64,000 nucleotides of DNA from Phlebotomus papatasi (Eukaryota; Arthropoda; Insecta; Diptera; Psychodidae). The position numbers and the translations under genes were made by a program. Positions 41,101 through 50,679 of the stretch are shown here, in pieces. Numbering within the stretch: position 1 is the stretch's first letter; every line of letters begins with the position of its first letter. Where the stretch lies: assembly GCF_024763615.1 (NCBI RefSeq), contig NC_077222.1, positions 15,934,001 through 15,998,000 of the forward strand. Reading direction: 5' to 3'. Under the pieces are notes generated by a model. The model made no database searches. It worked only from the letters and a program-made list of their open reading frames with translations, and was not told where the DNA came from.

Positions 41101-42424
41101 GGGAAGGCGCTCCTGGGCGGTCTACACATGGACTTAGCGGAGTCTTCCAACACGGGATACAACAGCAGCAATATAACATGATTACATTCTAACAAGTATT
41201 CCGACACGATTAATAATAATAATTTAAGGACTTCGTCAGTTGGATCAGCAATTGCCTTAAGTTCCTTATCGCCTCACCAGCACTTCTTTTAACTACATGG
41301 AAATACACATACCATACTAGAACTGCTAATGAGTTGATGAGGAAGTTACGACAATTGCTGATCCAACTGACGACTTGTCTTGGGGTTTTCTATGAGTTTT
41401 TTCGGTACTACAATGTTCAAATTGGGATTTCCTTGTTTTCTAAGCCCTCCTTGTCTAATTCTAATTTAATAAATTAAAATTAAAGTAAACCCGGATTATT
41501 CATAGGATATAAATTTAAACCAAAAGAGTGTTTTTTTTTACTTTCCTTTATCAGTGAAATATTAAAATGATTAACCCCTTTGGATATAAACGTACTCAAC
41601 TAATCTCGCATTTGATTCTCATGGCTTGCTGAGAATTTTTCAGGGACGTGAAGCTCTATCGAGATATCCGGACGAAGCAGAAAGTTGTGATAAAGACCAT
41701 AAAGCTCCTGACGAACAATTTATCTATCCATGACGTTGCCAAGGAGATCATGATCATGTCCAAATTGGACCATCCCCGAGTGATAAGATTCCTTTCGTGC
41801 TTCGAGGACAGCGTTGGCCAGAAGTTGAATATCGTGATGGAGTACGCCAGCGGAGGGACTCTGCATGGTCTGATCGAGCAGCAAAAGGCAGAGGGAGTGT
41901 TCTTCGAGCAGGAAGTTATCTTGAGACTATTCTGTGAATTGCTGATGGGGATCGATTATCTGCATATGCGGCATGTCATCCACTGCGATCTTAAGCCTGA
42001 AAATGTCCTTCTGGACAGCAGTATGAGAGTGAAAATTGGCGACTTTGGCATTTCCTTCGTGACCAGTGATCCTTCTAAAGCCGTCGAAGCTTCGTACTTC
42101 GGAACGCCAATCTATATGGCTCCGGAAGTTTACACCATGCGTTCATACAGCTCCCTAAGCGATGTCTGGGCACTGGGAGTGATCCTGTATGAGATGTGCA
42201 CCCTCAAGCCGCCCTTTGGGGGCACCACAATTGAACAACTGACCAAGGACATTCACAGAGGGAAATTCGAGCCAATCCCGTGCAAAACTCTTGGCTACGA
42301 TATGAATTTTCAGGTGATTGTGAAGTTGATGATCCAGCCAAAGCTTAAAGATCGCTGTTCATTGAGTGGAATCATTGCCCATCCTTTCATTACGAAATCC
42401 TTCTACGAAACATTTTTTTCTTGA
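38176..42424 (+). CDS. NEK-like serine/threonine protein kinase
   Basis: Protein kinase of 280 residues, essentially one kinase domain with no tail. Exon 1 is 38176-38237 and exon 2 is 41644-42424, joined in phase 2 within the glycine loop: LGNGTYG|DVKLYRD. Visible elements are the loop G16xG18xxG21, VIK with Lys38, the C-helix Glu55, the catalytic loop HCDLKPEN with Asp136, DFG 154-156, activation segment FGTPIYMAPE, and the DVWALG motif. The pattern GGTLHGLIE, DFGIS and ALGVILYEMCTLKPPF is most like the NEK8/NEK9 group (niki in flies); this is recognition from memory. The HRD arginine is Cys135, so it is a non-RD kinase in that position. Intron 1 (3.4 kb) holds two SINEs and a TA-flanked MITE. 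The gene is convergent with U2A'. Confidence 0.88.
38965..39305 (-). mobile_element. tRNA-derived SINE, reverse-oriented copy
   Basis: This is the reverse complement of the element at 40893-41220, more diverged. The B-box-like stretch GGGCGAGATTCGAACTCACA is at about 39235, the body words are CTCTGGGAACATGGA and TAAATCCATGTGTAGATC, and the tail words ATTATTATTAAT are at the low-coordinate end. The head is shortened in the A-box region. It lies in intron 1 of the kinase gene. Confidence 0.75.
39306..40539. other. Kinase intron, mostly unique
   Basis: A fragment at 39527-39600 starts CAGTAGACTCTCTGTAATTC and continues GGATCGGGCTACTTTTTAAT. It matches the left end of the element at 15337. The rest shows nothing I can name. 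Confidence 0.4.
40540..40861. repeat. TA-flanked MITE N
   Basis: CAGTAGAGTCTCCTAAATTC at the left is mirrored by GATTTGAGAGACTCTACTG at the right, with TA at 40538-40539 and 40862-40863. A right-end fragment of the family is at about 46862-46915. Confidence 0.85.
40893..41220 (+). mobile_element. tRNA-derived SINE with 11-bp target duplication
   Basis: The head has RNA polymerase III box A-like (AGTGGCGCAATAGGCAAGAC) and box B-like (GAGTTCGAGTCCC) sequences. A non-tRNA body and a TAA-repeat tail follow. It is flanked by AATTTAAGGAC at 40882-40892 and 41221-41231, a perfect duplication. It is not a functional tRNA because the cloverleaf cannot be closed. It lies in intron 1 of the kinase gene. 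Confidence 0.88.
41227..41382. repeat. Foldback beside the SINE
   Basis: CGTCAGTTGGATCAGCAATTG at about 41235 is mirrored by CAATTGCTGATCCAACTGAC at about 41352. The SINE inserted at or next to its left edge. It has the form of a small MITE. Confidence 0.65.
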
Positions 42425-42436
42425 TTTCTTAATTAA

Positions 42437-42557
42437 TTTATTGTTTAAGGAAAAATTTTATTCTCAGTGTACAAGAATCCCAGGCTCAATTCTCCTCCAT
42501 TGGCTCCTCTTCTTGTGTCGTTCCTGACCAGGGAAGATTTTTTTTTTAAAGAATAAA
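42437..42557. terminator. Overlapping 3' ends of kinase and U2A'
   Basis: Minus-strand AATAAA at 42442-42437 and 42462-42457 lie 24-50 bp after the U2A' stop. The first plus-strand AATAAA after the kinase stop is at 42552-42557, beyond the last U2A' exon. If used, the two mRNAs overlap in antisense by about 100 bp. Confidence 0.5.
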
Positions 42558-43514
42558 TATGACATTCACGGTATCTTCCAGAAGATTTTCTACTCACCAT
42601 TTCCATTTTGAACTTCCTCCGGGATCTGCCCAGATTGCAGCATTCGCGTGAGTTTTTCGACTTCCTGCAGGGATGTGGCATTCTTAATGGCTTCCCGGAT
42701 GGCCTGAACATTGGCATTGTTGACTCTCGGAACTGGAAGCCCAAAAAAAATAAATGAAATGCCCACAAATCTTTAAATAAAATCCACTCACCTTTAGCCT
42801 TGTCCAATCCAGCTCCGGGAGTGAAAGTCTTTGCCCGTTTTGTGATTTCTTTGTGAATTTCTTTGCCTTTCTTGCTCTTGAACAGCTCATTAGCTGCCTT
42901 CCGGTCCTTCTGCTTGATCTTCCGGAAGTCCAGTAGCCTCAAATTGGGAAATCTGTAAGCCATGTATTCCCTGTAGTGGGGCTTTGTGGACACAGGATTC
43001 ATCAATAAACAGAGAGTCTCCAGCTTCGGAAGGTGTGTAAGGGGCTCAAGGTCTCCAAGTTCCTGGATGCCATTCCCAGTGAGTATAACAGATTCCAGAT
43101 TGGGCAGGGACTCATGAAGGTTCTCACTGATCCTCCTGCAAGGGTAAAAAAGTCTCAGAAATGCCCCAAAAAGCCTTCCGGAAGGCAATTTCGTACTCTT
43201 TGAGGTTATGTACTCACACAATCCGATTGTTGTTCAGTAGCAGGCATTTCAGGCGCTGCAGATGTGGGAATCCATCCAATTTGCGTAGATCATTGTCCGA
43301 GAAATCTATCACATCGAATTGATCCAGTGTAGCTCCCAAATTTTCGATCTGAGGGATTTTGTAGCCTGCAAAATAAAATCATCAAGGAATCAACATGATG
43401 TTTTGTCGAAGGAAATCCCTGTTTTGGCTTACCCCTGAGGCAGAGTTCCCTGTCTCTGCAGGGATTCATAAACTGCATAGACACATTTATCAATTCTGGT
43501 GTTAATTTTACCAT
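42486..43514 (-). CDS. U2A: U2 small nuclear ribonucleoprotein A'
   Basis: Leucine-rich-repeat protein of the U2 snRNP that binds U2 stem-loop IV together with U2B''. Five exons on the minus strand: 43514-43433, 43365-43218, 43135-42792, 42732-42598 and 42523-42486. Phases fit and give 248 residues (human about 255). It starts MVKLTPELINVSMQFMNPCR and continues DRELCLRGYKIPQIENLGAT. The repeats run through FSDNDLRKLDGFPHLQRLKC and LLLNNNRIVRISENL to ELGDLEPLTHLPKLE and the cap LLDFRKIKQKDR. The tail contains KTFTPGAGLDKAK|VPRVNN, then LQSGQIPEEVQNGN|GTTQEEEPMEEN. All introns are short (about 67-83 bp). Residues CLRG replace the more usual DLRG, a minor change. Confidence 0.95.
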
Positions 43515-43659
43515 TTTTCACTGAGATAATGCAGTGCAGTAATTAAACGTTTTCGCGGATACAAACAACTTTTCCGTACAAACCAATTCAAAGAAAACAC
43601 AAAAATTTGACATTAGGTAAACTGATCGAAAGGCGAAGTTTGAAATTTAACGAAGAATT

Positions 43660-43891
43660 TTCAAACTTGTAACGGACAGAAAAACGTGGTTATATGAATT
43701 TGTGAAATACAGTGGGACCTCGATTGAGTCAACTAATATTTTCAAAGCCTGTTAACTCTATTGGATTTGTTGCCTATCGGAGTCCGAAAAAAATCAATTA
43801 GAATGTGAAATCAATTAGAATGGGGGTATTATTTTATGTCTGTACTAGATCATTGATAAATTCAACACGACAGTAATATATTATGATAGTA
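43660..43891. other. U2A' upstream flank
   Basis: At 43712 the words TACAGTGGGACCTCGATTGA look like one end of another TA-flanked element, but no mirrored end was found. Confidence 0.35.
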
Positions 43892-44755
43892 GGGTAAATT
43901 AAGCTAATTCAAAACCTGCTCCAAATGGAAATTTTTCTCTATTCCAAATGGAAACGTCATTAATTTCATGATAAATTCAGTACTAAATTATTATATTTGT
44001 ATATTTTCTATACCACAGTTTCATTGTTTAGTTAATTTTGCTCCAAATAAAGCAAAAATACATTCATATTCACTAATTTTAATTTGTTAATTTCTCAGAA
44101 AAATTAAAAGTCTACCTTTTCAGCATTGAATTTTTCATCGATCGACCATGTTTTCCAATGAAAAACACAAAGAGCTGACTGTTGTTTATTCATTTTGTTT
44201 AACATTTTTGTCATATTTCTGGCTAATTTTAGTTAAATTCAGTGCTAATCTTTATTGTTAATGGTACGTGAAGTTTTCAAATGAAATAATTACCTATTTC
44301 GTGAAGAAAAAGGGTTTTTTCTGAAGTGTCTGCAAATGTTTCAATAGGAAACCCTGGAAATATGATTTTTTTTGAGAGATTTTCTTATTGTTTTATATGG
44401 GAAAGGAGAAAAGACCAGGAATAAGAACAAATCCTGCACTCAGGAGCAACTCAACAAGGTTTTGGAAGCCTTTCGTCGCGGTTTCACTTACACTGTTTGT
44501 CTCCAATTAGAAACTTTCCCTTGTCTCCATTTGGATTAATTTGTTTCCAATAGAAGCATTTCATACTCGCGTATTTTTCTTGTTTTTAAGAAGTTTTCAA
44601 ATTATATCTAAATAATTTTCACTAAACAGTCACATTCTAGAAGAGTCAATGAGCAAATTTATGTAATTCTATTCAGAAAAATATGAACTTAATGTGTTGA
44701 ATCTTCTATCAAAGTTAAAGCGTCTGGAAATGGTTTTGAATTAGGACATTTACCC
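43892..44755. repeat. TA-flanked element Q (864 bp)
   Basis: GGGTAAATTAAGCTAATTCA (continuing AAACC) is mirrored by GGTTTTGAATTAGGACATTT ending ACCC, with TA on both sides (43890-43891, 44756-44757). Its outer GGGTAAAT/GGGTAAGT resembles element K. It is non-coding. Confidence 0.8.
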
Positions 44756-44999
44756 TATGTTTGGGCAAAATTTGAAGATTAGGGAATGATTTTACTGAAT
44801 GTTTTTATAATTAGTAAATATCTTAAGTATAAACTACTCTCCATGTAGTAATATTGAAGTCCACCCACGATATTAAGATAAGGAAAAGATGTCATAAAGA
44901 TTTCTTTTTTCACTTTTTCTATAAAAGCTCCGGTAAATACTTAATTAGAAGAACTCTTTTAAACTTTTAGAGTATAAAAGAAGAGATTGATAGTTCTTA

Positions 45000-46340
45000 G
45001 CTGATATTCTTTACAATCGGCTTTTGTAGTCACAGGTGAAATCCGAGCTCGTCAGATTGGCCCCAAATTTTGGATTTACACGTTCTGACACTCATAGATC
45101 ACGAATATAATATGCGCCAAAAATTGATTTTCGTGGACGTCCCGTCCCGTCCGTCCGTCCGTCCATCCGTCGTATAACCACTTCTGGAGAGAGAACGGAA
45201 AGAGATATCGACAAGCGGTTTTCGGCAAAGGTTAAATGTCAATGGGCGGCTAGAAGTAGGTGATGTCAGATCCACCCCCAACCCCTCCGTCCGCCACTTT
45301 GAAACACCACCAAATTTTGTTTTCTCAATAACTCAGCCCCTATAGCATGGATCGATCTCAAATTTTAGTATGTTATAGCTGGACCTAAGATCTTTCGATC
45401 ATTACCAAAAATAAGGTCCCCCGACCTGCCTGACCCGAGCTAGAAAGGGTCAAAAATTGAATTTTCGAATGGCAATATCTCCGGTTCTAATTATCGCCAT
45501 TCGAAAAATTTTGGTGTTTTGGAAAGCCCTCGTGGAGTACTACAACCTTTATGACACCCCAATTTCATCCGATTTAATCTAAGGTCCGATTATACGATTA
45601 ATCGATTTTTGATTAATCGATCTCAAATATTTCGAAAACTAGACGATGCTTTTTCTTTAAATTTCAGTACGTTACAGCTGAGGTCGAGGCCTTTCCAACG
45701 GTGGGTCGCATTCCTCCTTTCATGTTCCCTGACCCGAGCTATAACCAAAAATGTCTTGCCCGGACTGCTGGTGTTTCTAAAGCGATTTTGACAAAATTTT
45801 ATTCTGGGATCAAGATCTTTCTAACGATGGGTCCTATCCGTCTCTATCCCAACCCACTGTACCCCGACCCTTACTATATCCAAATGGACCGGACTCTATC
45901 TCTAATGTTTATTAACCGATTTCAATGAAGTAAAACGGTAAAGAATCGCTTCGAGCCAATTTTATCCATTTCGATAGCCAAGAACCGTTTGCTTGACGCG
46001 ATTCTTTACCCCCAAAATTCAATTCACAATCGAATTTTCACATATTCCGAGTTGCAAGCACCCCGAATTGCACGCATTTCGAGGTCACCTGTAAAGAATC
46101 TCAGCTACCATAAGCTTATCTGGGCCTTTTCGTTATGCCATAACTATGGCTCTAAGCTTCACAAGAAGAGCAATAAAACCAATTTCACTAATTTTCTTCA
46201 TGTTCTGTAATGCGAAATGGTTTGAGCACCACTGTCAAATGTTCTTCAAAGGGACATTTTCCGCAATTTCTGGAAATTTCCAGAAATTCCCTAAGGGAAT
46301 TTCCGATAGAAATTTCTTGGCCATCTCTATTTGAGATATC
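45000..46340. repeat. Unclassified repeat-like module with CCGTC tract
   Basis: The segment is more GC-rich than its surroundings. A CGTCC tract (45139-45175) lies near its start. Three diverged internal modules each contain words like CTTTCCAACGGTGGGTC and CCTGACCCGAGCT (about 45400, 45690, 45810). ATTAATCGATTTTTGATTAATCGAT at about 45597 is a palindrome. No coding potential is convincing. It may be a transposon family of which only one copy is present here. Confidence 0.4.
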
Positions 46341-46439
46341 GACTTAGAGTCTTCAGACAACCTTCTAATAAGTAAACCGGAGGATTATTAATATAACTCT
46401 CATTTCGTCCCCATCCCGCACTTTCACCATCCAAAATCG

Positions 46440-46715
46440 TACTTTTTGTGTATTTTGGTAAAAAAAGTAAAAAAAATCACTTAGTAAGTAAAAACATCAA
46501 AATTGGTAAGTAAAAAATTAGGTTCGGTAAGTAAAATGTTGGAATGGTAAGTGAAATTGTAAGTTTCATAAGTCAAAAATAAAATTTGGTAAGTAAAAGT
46601 CAAAAATCAAATTTGGTAAGTAAAAGTCAAAATTGGTAAGTAGAAAAGAGAAATTGGTAAGTAAAAGCTTAAAATTGGTAGTAAAACATCAAAATTTGGT
46701 AAGTTAAATTTCAAA
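46440..46715 (+). repeat. Degenerate tandem array with GGTAAGT words
   Basis: Units of roughly 20-30 bp of the form TTGGTAAGTAAAAGTCAAAA. GGTAAGT occurs eight times between about 46485 and 46705, with further variants TAGTAAGT and TTGTAAGT. GGTAAGT is the consensus 5' splice site. The array lies about 460 bp upstream of the F-box gene and in its sense orientation. Confidence 0.75.
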
Positions 46716-46861
46716 TTTCAATGTGTGCGCTGGATTGTATGAAGCAATATGAAGGATTCTATAAAATTTAAACCGATCGATGGATCAATTATTCGAGGAG
46801 AGCATTTGGATTTGGGCTGTTGAATTGAATCACTCTTTAACCAGATAATTGAATCCAATCA

Positions 46862-46915
46862 TCGTTCGAATTTGAGAGATTCAGATTTGAGAGACCTACC
46901 TCGGACCCTACTGTA
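46862..46915. repeat. MITE N right-end fragment
   Basis: CGTTCGAATTTGAGAGATTC followed by AGATTTGAGAGA and ending TACTGTA matches the right end of the element at 40540-40861. No left end is present. Confidence 0.65.
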
Positions 46916-47166
46916 AATTTTTCAACTGTTATTTTTCACATTTGTTCTCTTCAGTATGGTTTCAAGCGGAATCCAAAGATTGGAAGTCACTGCTCGCTAG
47001 GCGATGAGTCTGCAACAAACTTAACGAAATTCTAGCAGTCTACAAAAAGCCTATTCGCGTAAGGACTTCCGACATTAAATCCGCGTATTTGGTTAGTGGG
47101 GTTAAGTTATTTCCTTCAAACCCTTGTTGATTGAAGAATTATTATCGAATCTTAAGAATCTTAAAC

Positions 47167-48486
47167 ATGGCAAGTGCAAGTCCCAAGACTCTGTTTGACC
47201 TCCCACTGGAAGATATTCTTGTAGATAATGTGGGAAAGTATTTGGGTTTAGGAGATATTTACAAGTTTGGGAAGTGTTCAAAAGATTGCAAAGTTCTAGC
47301 AGACGCAATGGCAGCAGCAAAATCGTTTCTACTCTTAGTAGATGACTTTGAATTTTATGATATCCCTGAGATGCAATTAAATGATTTTATGTCTTGGATC
47401 TCTCAAAATTGCCGACACTTGAAGAAAATCATGGTCTTTACATATGTCTGGCAACGCAATCACTTCCTAATTGATCTTCTGAACAATAATCATCAATTGG
47501 AGTCCTTTTGTGCCTGTTCACCTCACAGAGGAATATTCCCGCTGTTGCCGCTTATCACTTGTAAAAAGCTCACAGAATTGACTTTGGTGCACTTCTTTGT
47601 CCACAACAACTTCTTGATCAAACTCACTGAGAACAACAATCACCTCCGTCGAATAAACTTTTCCTGTTCCAAGGGCTTTTCTAAAGATGTTCTCCTGAAG
47701 TTCTTGGAAAAGCAGCCACACTTGGAGTACATCAATCTAAAAAGTTGTGACATCAACATCAGCGATATAGATTCATTTCTTTCTGTAATCAGAAATACTT
47801 GTCCGAAGCTGCAGATGTTGGATATTACAGACGTAAAAGGGGTGACCAAGGCTGATATTTCGTAAGTATAAAATTCTTATGCCTTCGGCACACCTTTTAG
47901 ATCGGTCAAATTTCATGAAAGCTAAATTCGCGTCCCTTTCTTTCCCAAAAGATTTGCATAAGTATGTCCTACTCTTTCGGGTTCGAATTTGGACTGAATT
48001 AAATTTAATTTGGTATGATGTTCAAAAGAAGAAGAAGAGTGCAAAAGAGCAGGATAGACATATGCTAAACCTTTATGAATGAATGGGATGTGAATTTCGA
48101 TTTTATGAAATTTTCCTGATCTACGGTATGCCGGAGCCATTACGGCTCTGTCTCTGTAAAATTTCATGTTAATCGAAATTCACACCTCTTTCTCAAACGT
48201 TTTCCATATGGCTATCTCACTCTTTCGGACTCTTCATCTTCTTTTAAACATCAGACCAAATTAAATTTAGTTCAATCTAATTTTGAGTGAGAAGAGTGAG
48301 AGTTATACAAATCTTTTGAGAAAGAAAGAGCTGCAAATTTCGATTTCATGAAATTTTACCGATCTAAAAGATGTGCCGGAGGTGCCGGAGGCAATTGATA
48401 AGAATTTAATCTAAACATGCTTTTCTAGAAGAATCAAAGAGAAATGGGCCAAAGATCAAGACAATCATTTCCGACTCTTCTTGTGA
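47167..48486 (+). CDS. F-box/leucine-rich-repeat protein
   Basis: Probable substrate receptor of an SCF ubiquitin ligase, 250 residues. Exon 1 is 47167-47861 and exon 2 is 48429-48486, joined in phase 2 as DIS|RIKEKWAKDQDNHFRL. The N-terminal LFDLPLEDILVDNVGKYLGL and KFGKCSKDCKVL fit an F-box. Downstream are irregular leucine-rich repeats: KKLTELTLVHFF, NHLRRINFS, PHLEYINLKSCDI, PKLQMLDITDVKG. The ATG at 47167 has a good context (AAAC ATG G); an in-frame upstream stretch lacks an ATG. The 567-bp intron is filled by two family A foldbacks. I cannot name the ortholog. The short repeat region suggests a rapidly evolving insect-type FBXL. Confidence 0.82.
47884..48120. repeat. Family A foldback, copy in F-box intron (1)
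   Basis: CTTCGGCACACCTTTTAGAT at the left with GATGTTCAAAAGAAGAAGAA and TTTCGATTTTATGAAATTTT at the right. It is a diverged member of the family best preserved at 50413. Confidence 0.75.
48124..48400. repeat. Family A foldback, copy in F-box intron (2)
   Basis: The left arm AAAATTTCATGTTAATCGAA pairs with TTTCGATTTCATGAAATTTT at the right, next to GATGTGCCGGAGG. With copy 1 it makes up most of the F-box gene intron, leaving little of the original intron sequence. Confidence 0.75.
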
Positions 48487-48665
48487 TTCAGAAATTAATG
48501 ATTATATTATATTTCTGAGATCACTGATCTACATCGAATGAGGACAAGGGCAACATAAATAGGTATCCAGAGAAGGACACTTAAATTTTTGATTCTGTTC
48601 TAAAGCAGTCAAGCAATTCCTATCGAAATTTCTATTTGAATCAAAATGTTTCTTAATTTTCTTGA

Positions 48666-48671
48666 AATAAA
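48666..48671 (+). terminator. Poly(A) signal of the F-box gene
   Basis: AATAAA about 180 bp after the stop, in AT-rich DNA. Confidence 0.6.
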
Positions 48672-49212
48672 ATGAATTTGAAATCTACTTTTTAATTTTT
48701 TGGAAGTGTTACCTATTGCACCACTGAGATCCCCATTTTTTAGGTGTTCATGATTCTTCCGGTTCTTCCACTGAACACCTTTCCCCTAATAGGAAACACT
48801 AAAAATAATTCAAAACCACAAACAGGTACCTTTAGGACATTTTTGTCTAAAGAACCCCTTTACTGGCTTAAAGAATGTCAATTAAATCTTACGGTGTTTT
48901 CAAGGGGTTCTTAAGAAGTTCAAAATCATTCAATTTTGGATTAAAATTGATTTATAGAGTTTTTTTTTAAGAAAATGTTGTCAAAAGTCAAATATTATAA
49001 ACTTCAAAATGGATTTTTGGGAGAGCTTCGGGAAAGCTTTTGCTCAAGTGTTTTCAAAGAAAGCTCTCTTAAGGAAGTTGTTTTAGAGGAGCTTTTTAGG
49101 AATCTCTCTAACTTTCTATTTCCATATCTTGCATAAAAATAATCAAAATCGGTGCAGTATTAATTTTCTGGTAAATGTTTGAAGTAAACTTTATAGAAAA
49201 AATTTCAAAATT
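48672..49212. other. Gene-free spacer
   Basis: AT-rich DNA downstream of the F-box gene. No gene or repeat recognised. Confidence 0.45.
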
Positions 49213-49469
49213 TTAACACTAAATCTACCAACCGTTTTTGGTAATTTTTCCTAGCGCGCTCGGTCAAATAACAGACCGCGGTAGGTAGGATACTCAACAA
49301 ATTTTTCTTGGAAAAGCGGAAAAAAACAAATTTTAAACATTAAAAAATATATATTCATATTTTAAGAAATTCATAAGGTTTGATAGTGACTGTACCATTT
49401 AAATACGTGTTAATTTTAAAAAGTTTTTAAACCGGTCAGTTTAACCGGTCTTGGTAGGTTTAGTGTTAA
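49213..49469. repeat. TTAA-type MITE G, copy 2
   Basis: TTAACACTAAATCTACCAAC at the left is mirrored by CTTGGTAGGTTTAGTGTTAA at the right. The inner word CCGCGGTAGGTAGGATACTC is shared with copy 3. It is bounded by TTAA on both sides and sits 12 bp before the LTR. Confidence 0.85.
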
Positions 49470-49481
49470 ATAGAGTTGTCC

Positions 49482-50265
49482 TGTTGTGACGCATTTTGTG
49501 CATCACAACTCGGTTTTCAAATATTCATGATCGCGCTGGTTCTTTCGTGAAATATCAAGAAGAGACATGATAGATCATGTCTAGCGCCGTGAGAGTTTTC
49601 TATCCAATTATCCTTACGAAATTTATAGCCCAGAGACAAAGTAACATCTTAAGCCATTAGGCAGGTGTTCGTAAGATCACGATGGGCGAGATATGAGTGA
49701 CCAAAAAGGGGATGCATTTGTTGGCTTAATTAAGCAAACAAAGGCATCCTCTATTCCTGGAAAACTCGTAAAGTGGGTGATCTATGGTGACAAGCTTTTA
49801 AGATTACTTTCTCTTCGAGAGGGTCGTAAAATAAGACCTCGCGCCAAGAAAGCCATATAATCCTGAAAAGAAATAGGGACAAAGATAACAAAGATCAAAA
49901 AGGTGTGTGGTCTTCGGTCATCTCAATTAAGCATCCCCTTTCTTAAGGATATAGAAAGTGTTGGAGAAAACTCTAGAGATAGCGAAAGTGGATAGTTGGA
50001 TATTTTTATAGGCACTTAACGATCGTCTCCAGACGATCGTTATCTAGAGGTTCGTCCTGAATCACTAATTGGACACCTTCCCACGGGAAATAATGTCGAA
50101 TAGAATTAGGGTGCGAGTGGAGGATTTCAGTATAAAAAGAGTAGCTAGATTCAAGAGGTTGGTTCAGTCACTGTGTAAACGTGGCCCATGCCATTGGGCA
50201 GTGTAATAATCTTCCTTAATAAAAAGTATAGAAACTCAAAAAAATAGTGTATTTGTGAAACAACA
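49482..50265 (+). mobile_element. LTR of a retrotransposon (solo or truncated)
   Basis: The 784-bp segment begins TGTTGTGACGC and ends GAAACAACA, so the ends are TGTTG and CAACA. Inside are a TATA box (TATAAAAAG at 50131), an initiator-like TTCAGT about 30 bp on, and AATAAA at 50218, in the order expected of U3-R-U5. Right after it TGGATCCAGAGGCAAC (50271) could be a primer-binding site, and about 140 bp of possible internal sequence follows before a family A MITE. No 3' LTR or coding region is present. TGTTG/CAACA ends suggest the Bel/Pao group, an inference. Confidence 0.65.
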
Positions 50266-50412
50266 TCAACTGGATCCAGAGGCAACAAGGTGGCCTCAAT
50301 TGGGGTCACCACAGTCCATTCAATTTTGTTCAATTTCCTGCATTTTTTTTTAAGAAAAAGTCTTCTTGATGTCTGTAAACGAGCTTTCAGCTTACGAAAT
50401 CTGCAAGGTTCA

Positions 50413-50672
50413 TAATGGTTCCGGCACACCTTTTAGATCAGGAAAATTTCATGAAATCGAAATTCGAAACCCTTTCTTTCTCACATGTTTTGCATATGAC
50501 TATCTCATTCTTTCGCATACCAAATTCGATTGAGCTAAATTGAATTTGGAGTGATGTTTAAGAGAAGAAGAAGAGTGCGAGAGAATAGACATATTCAAAA
50601 CATGTGAGAAAGAAAGGGATCCGAATTTCGATTTCGTGAAATTTTCCTGATTTAAAATGTGTGCCGAAGTCT
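50413..50672. repeat. Family A foldback, best-preserved copy
   Basis: TTCCGGCACACCTTTTAGAT (continuing CAGGAAAATTTCATGAAATC) is mirrored by GATTTCGTGAAATTTTCCTG and GTGTGCCGAAG at the right. Arms of about 80 bp surround a core containing GATGTTTAAGAGAAGAAGAA. It is about 260 bp. Confidence 0.85.
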
Positions 50673-50679
50673 TAGGTTT

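Noticed and set aside
38965..41220. Possible tRNA genes from box A/B sequences
   Set aside because: They are heads of a SINE with a non-tRNA body, a repeat tail and a target duplication; no cloverleaf can be drawn.
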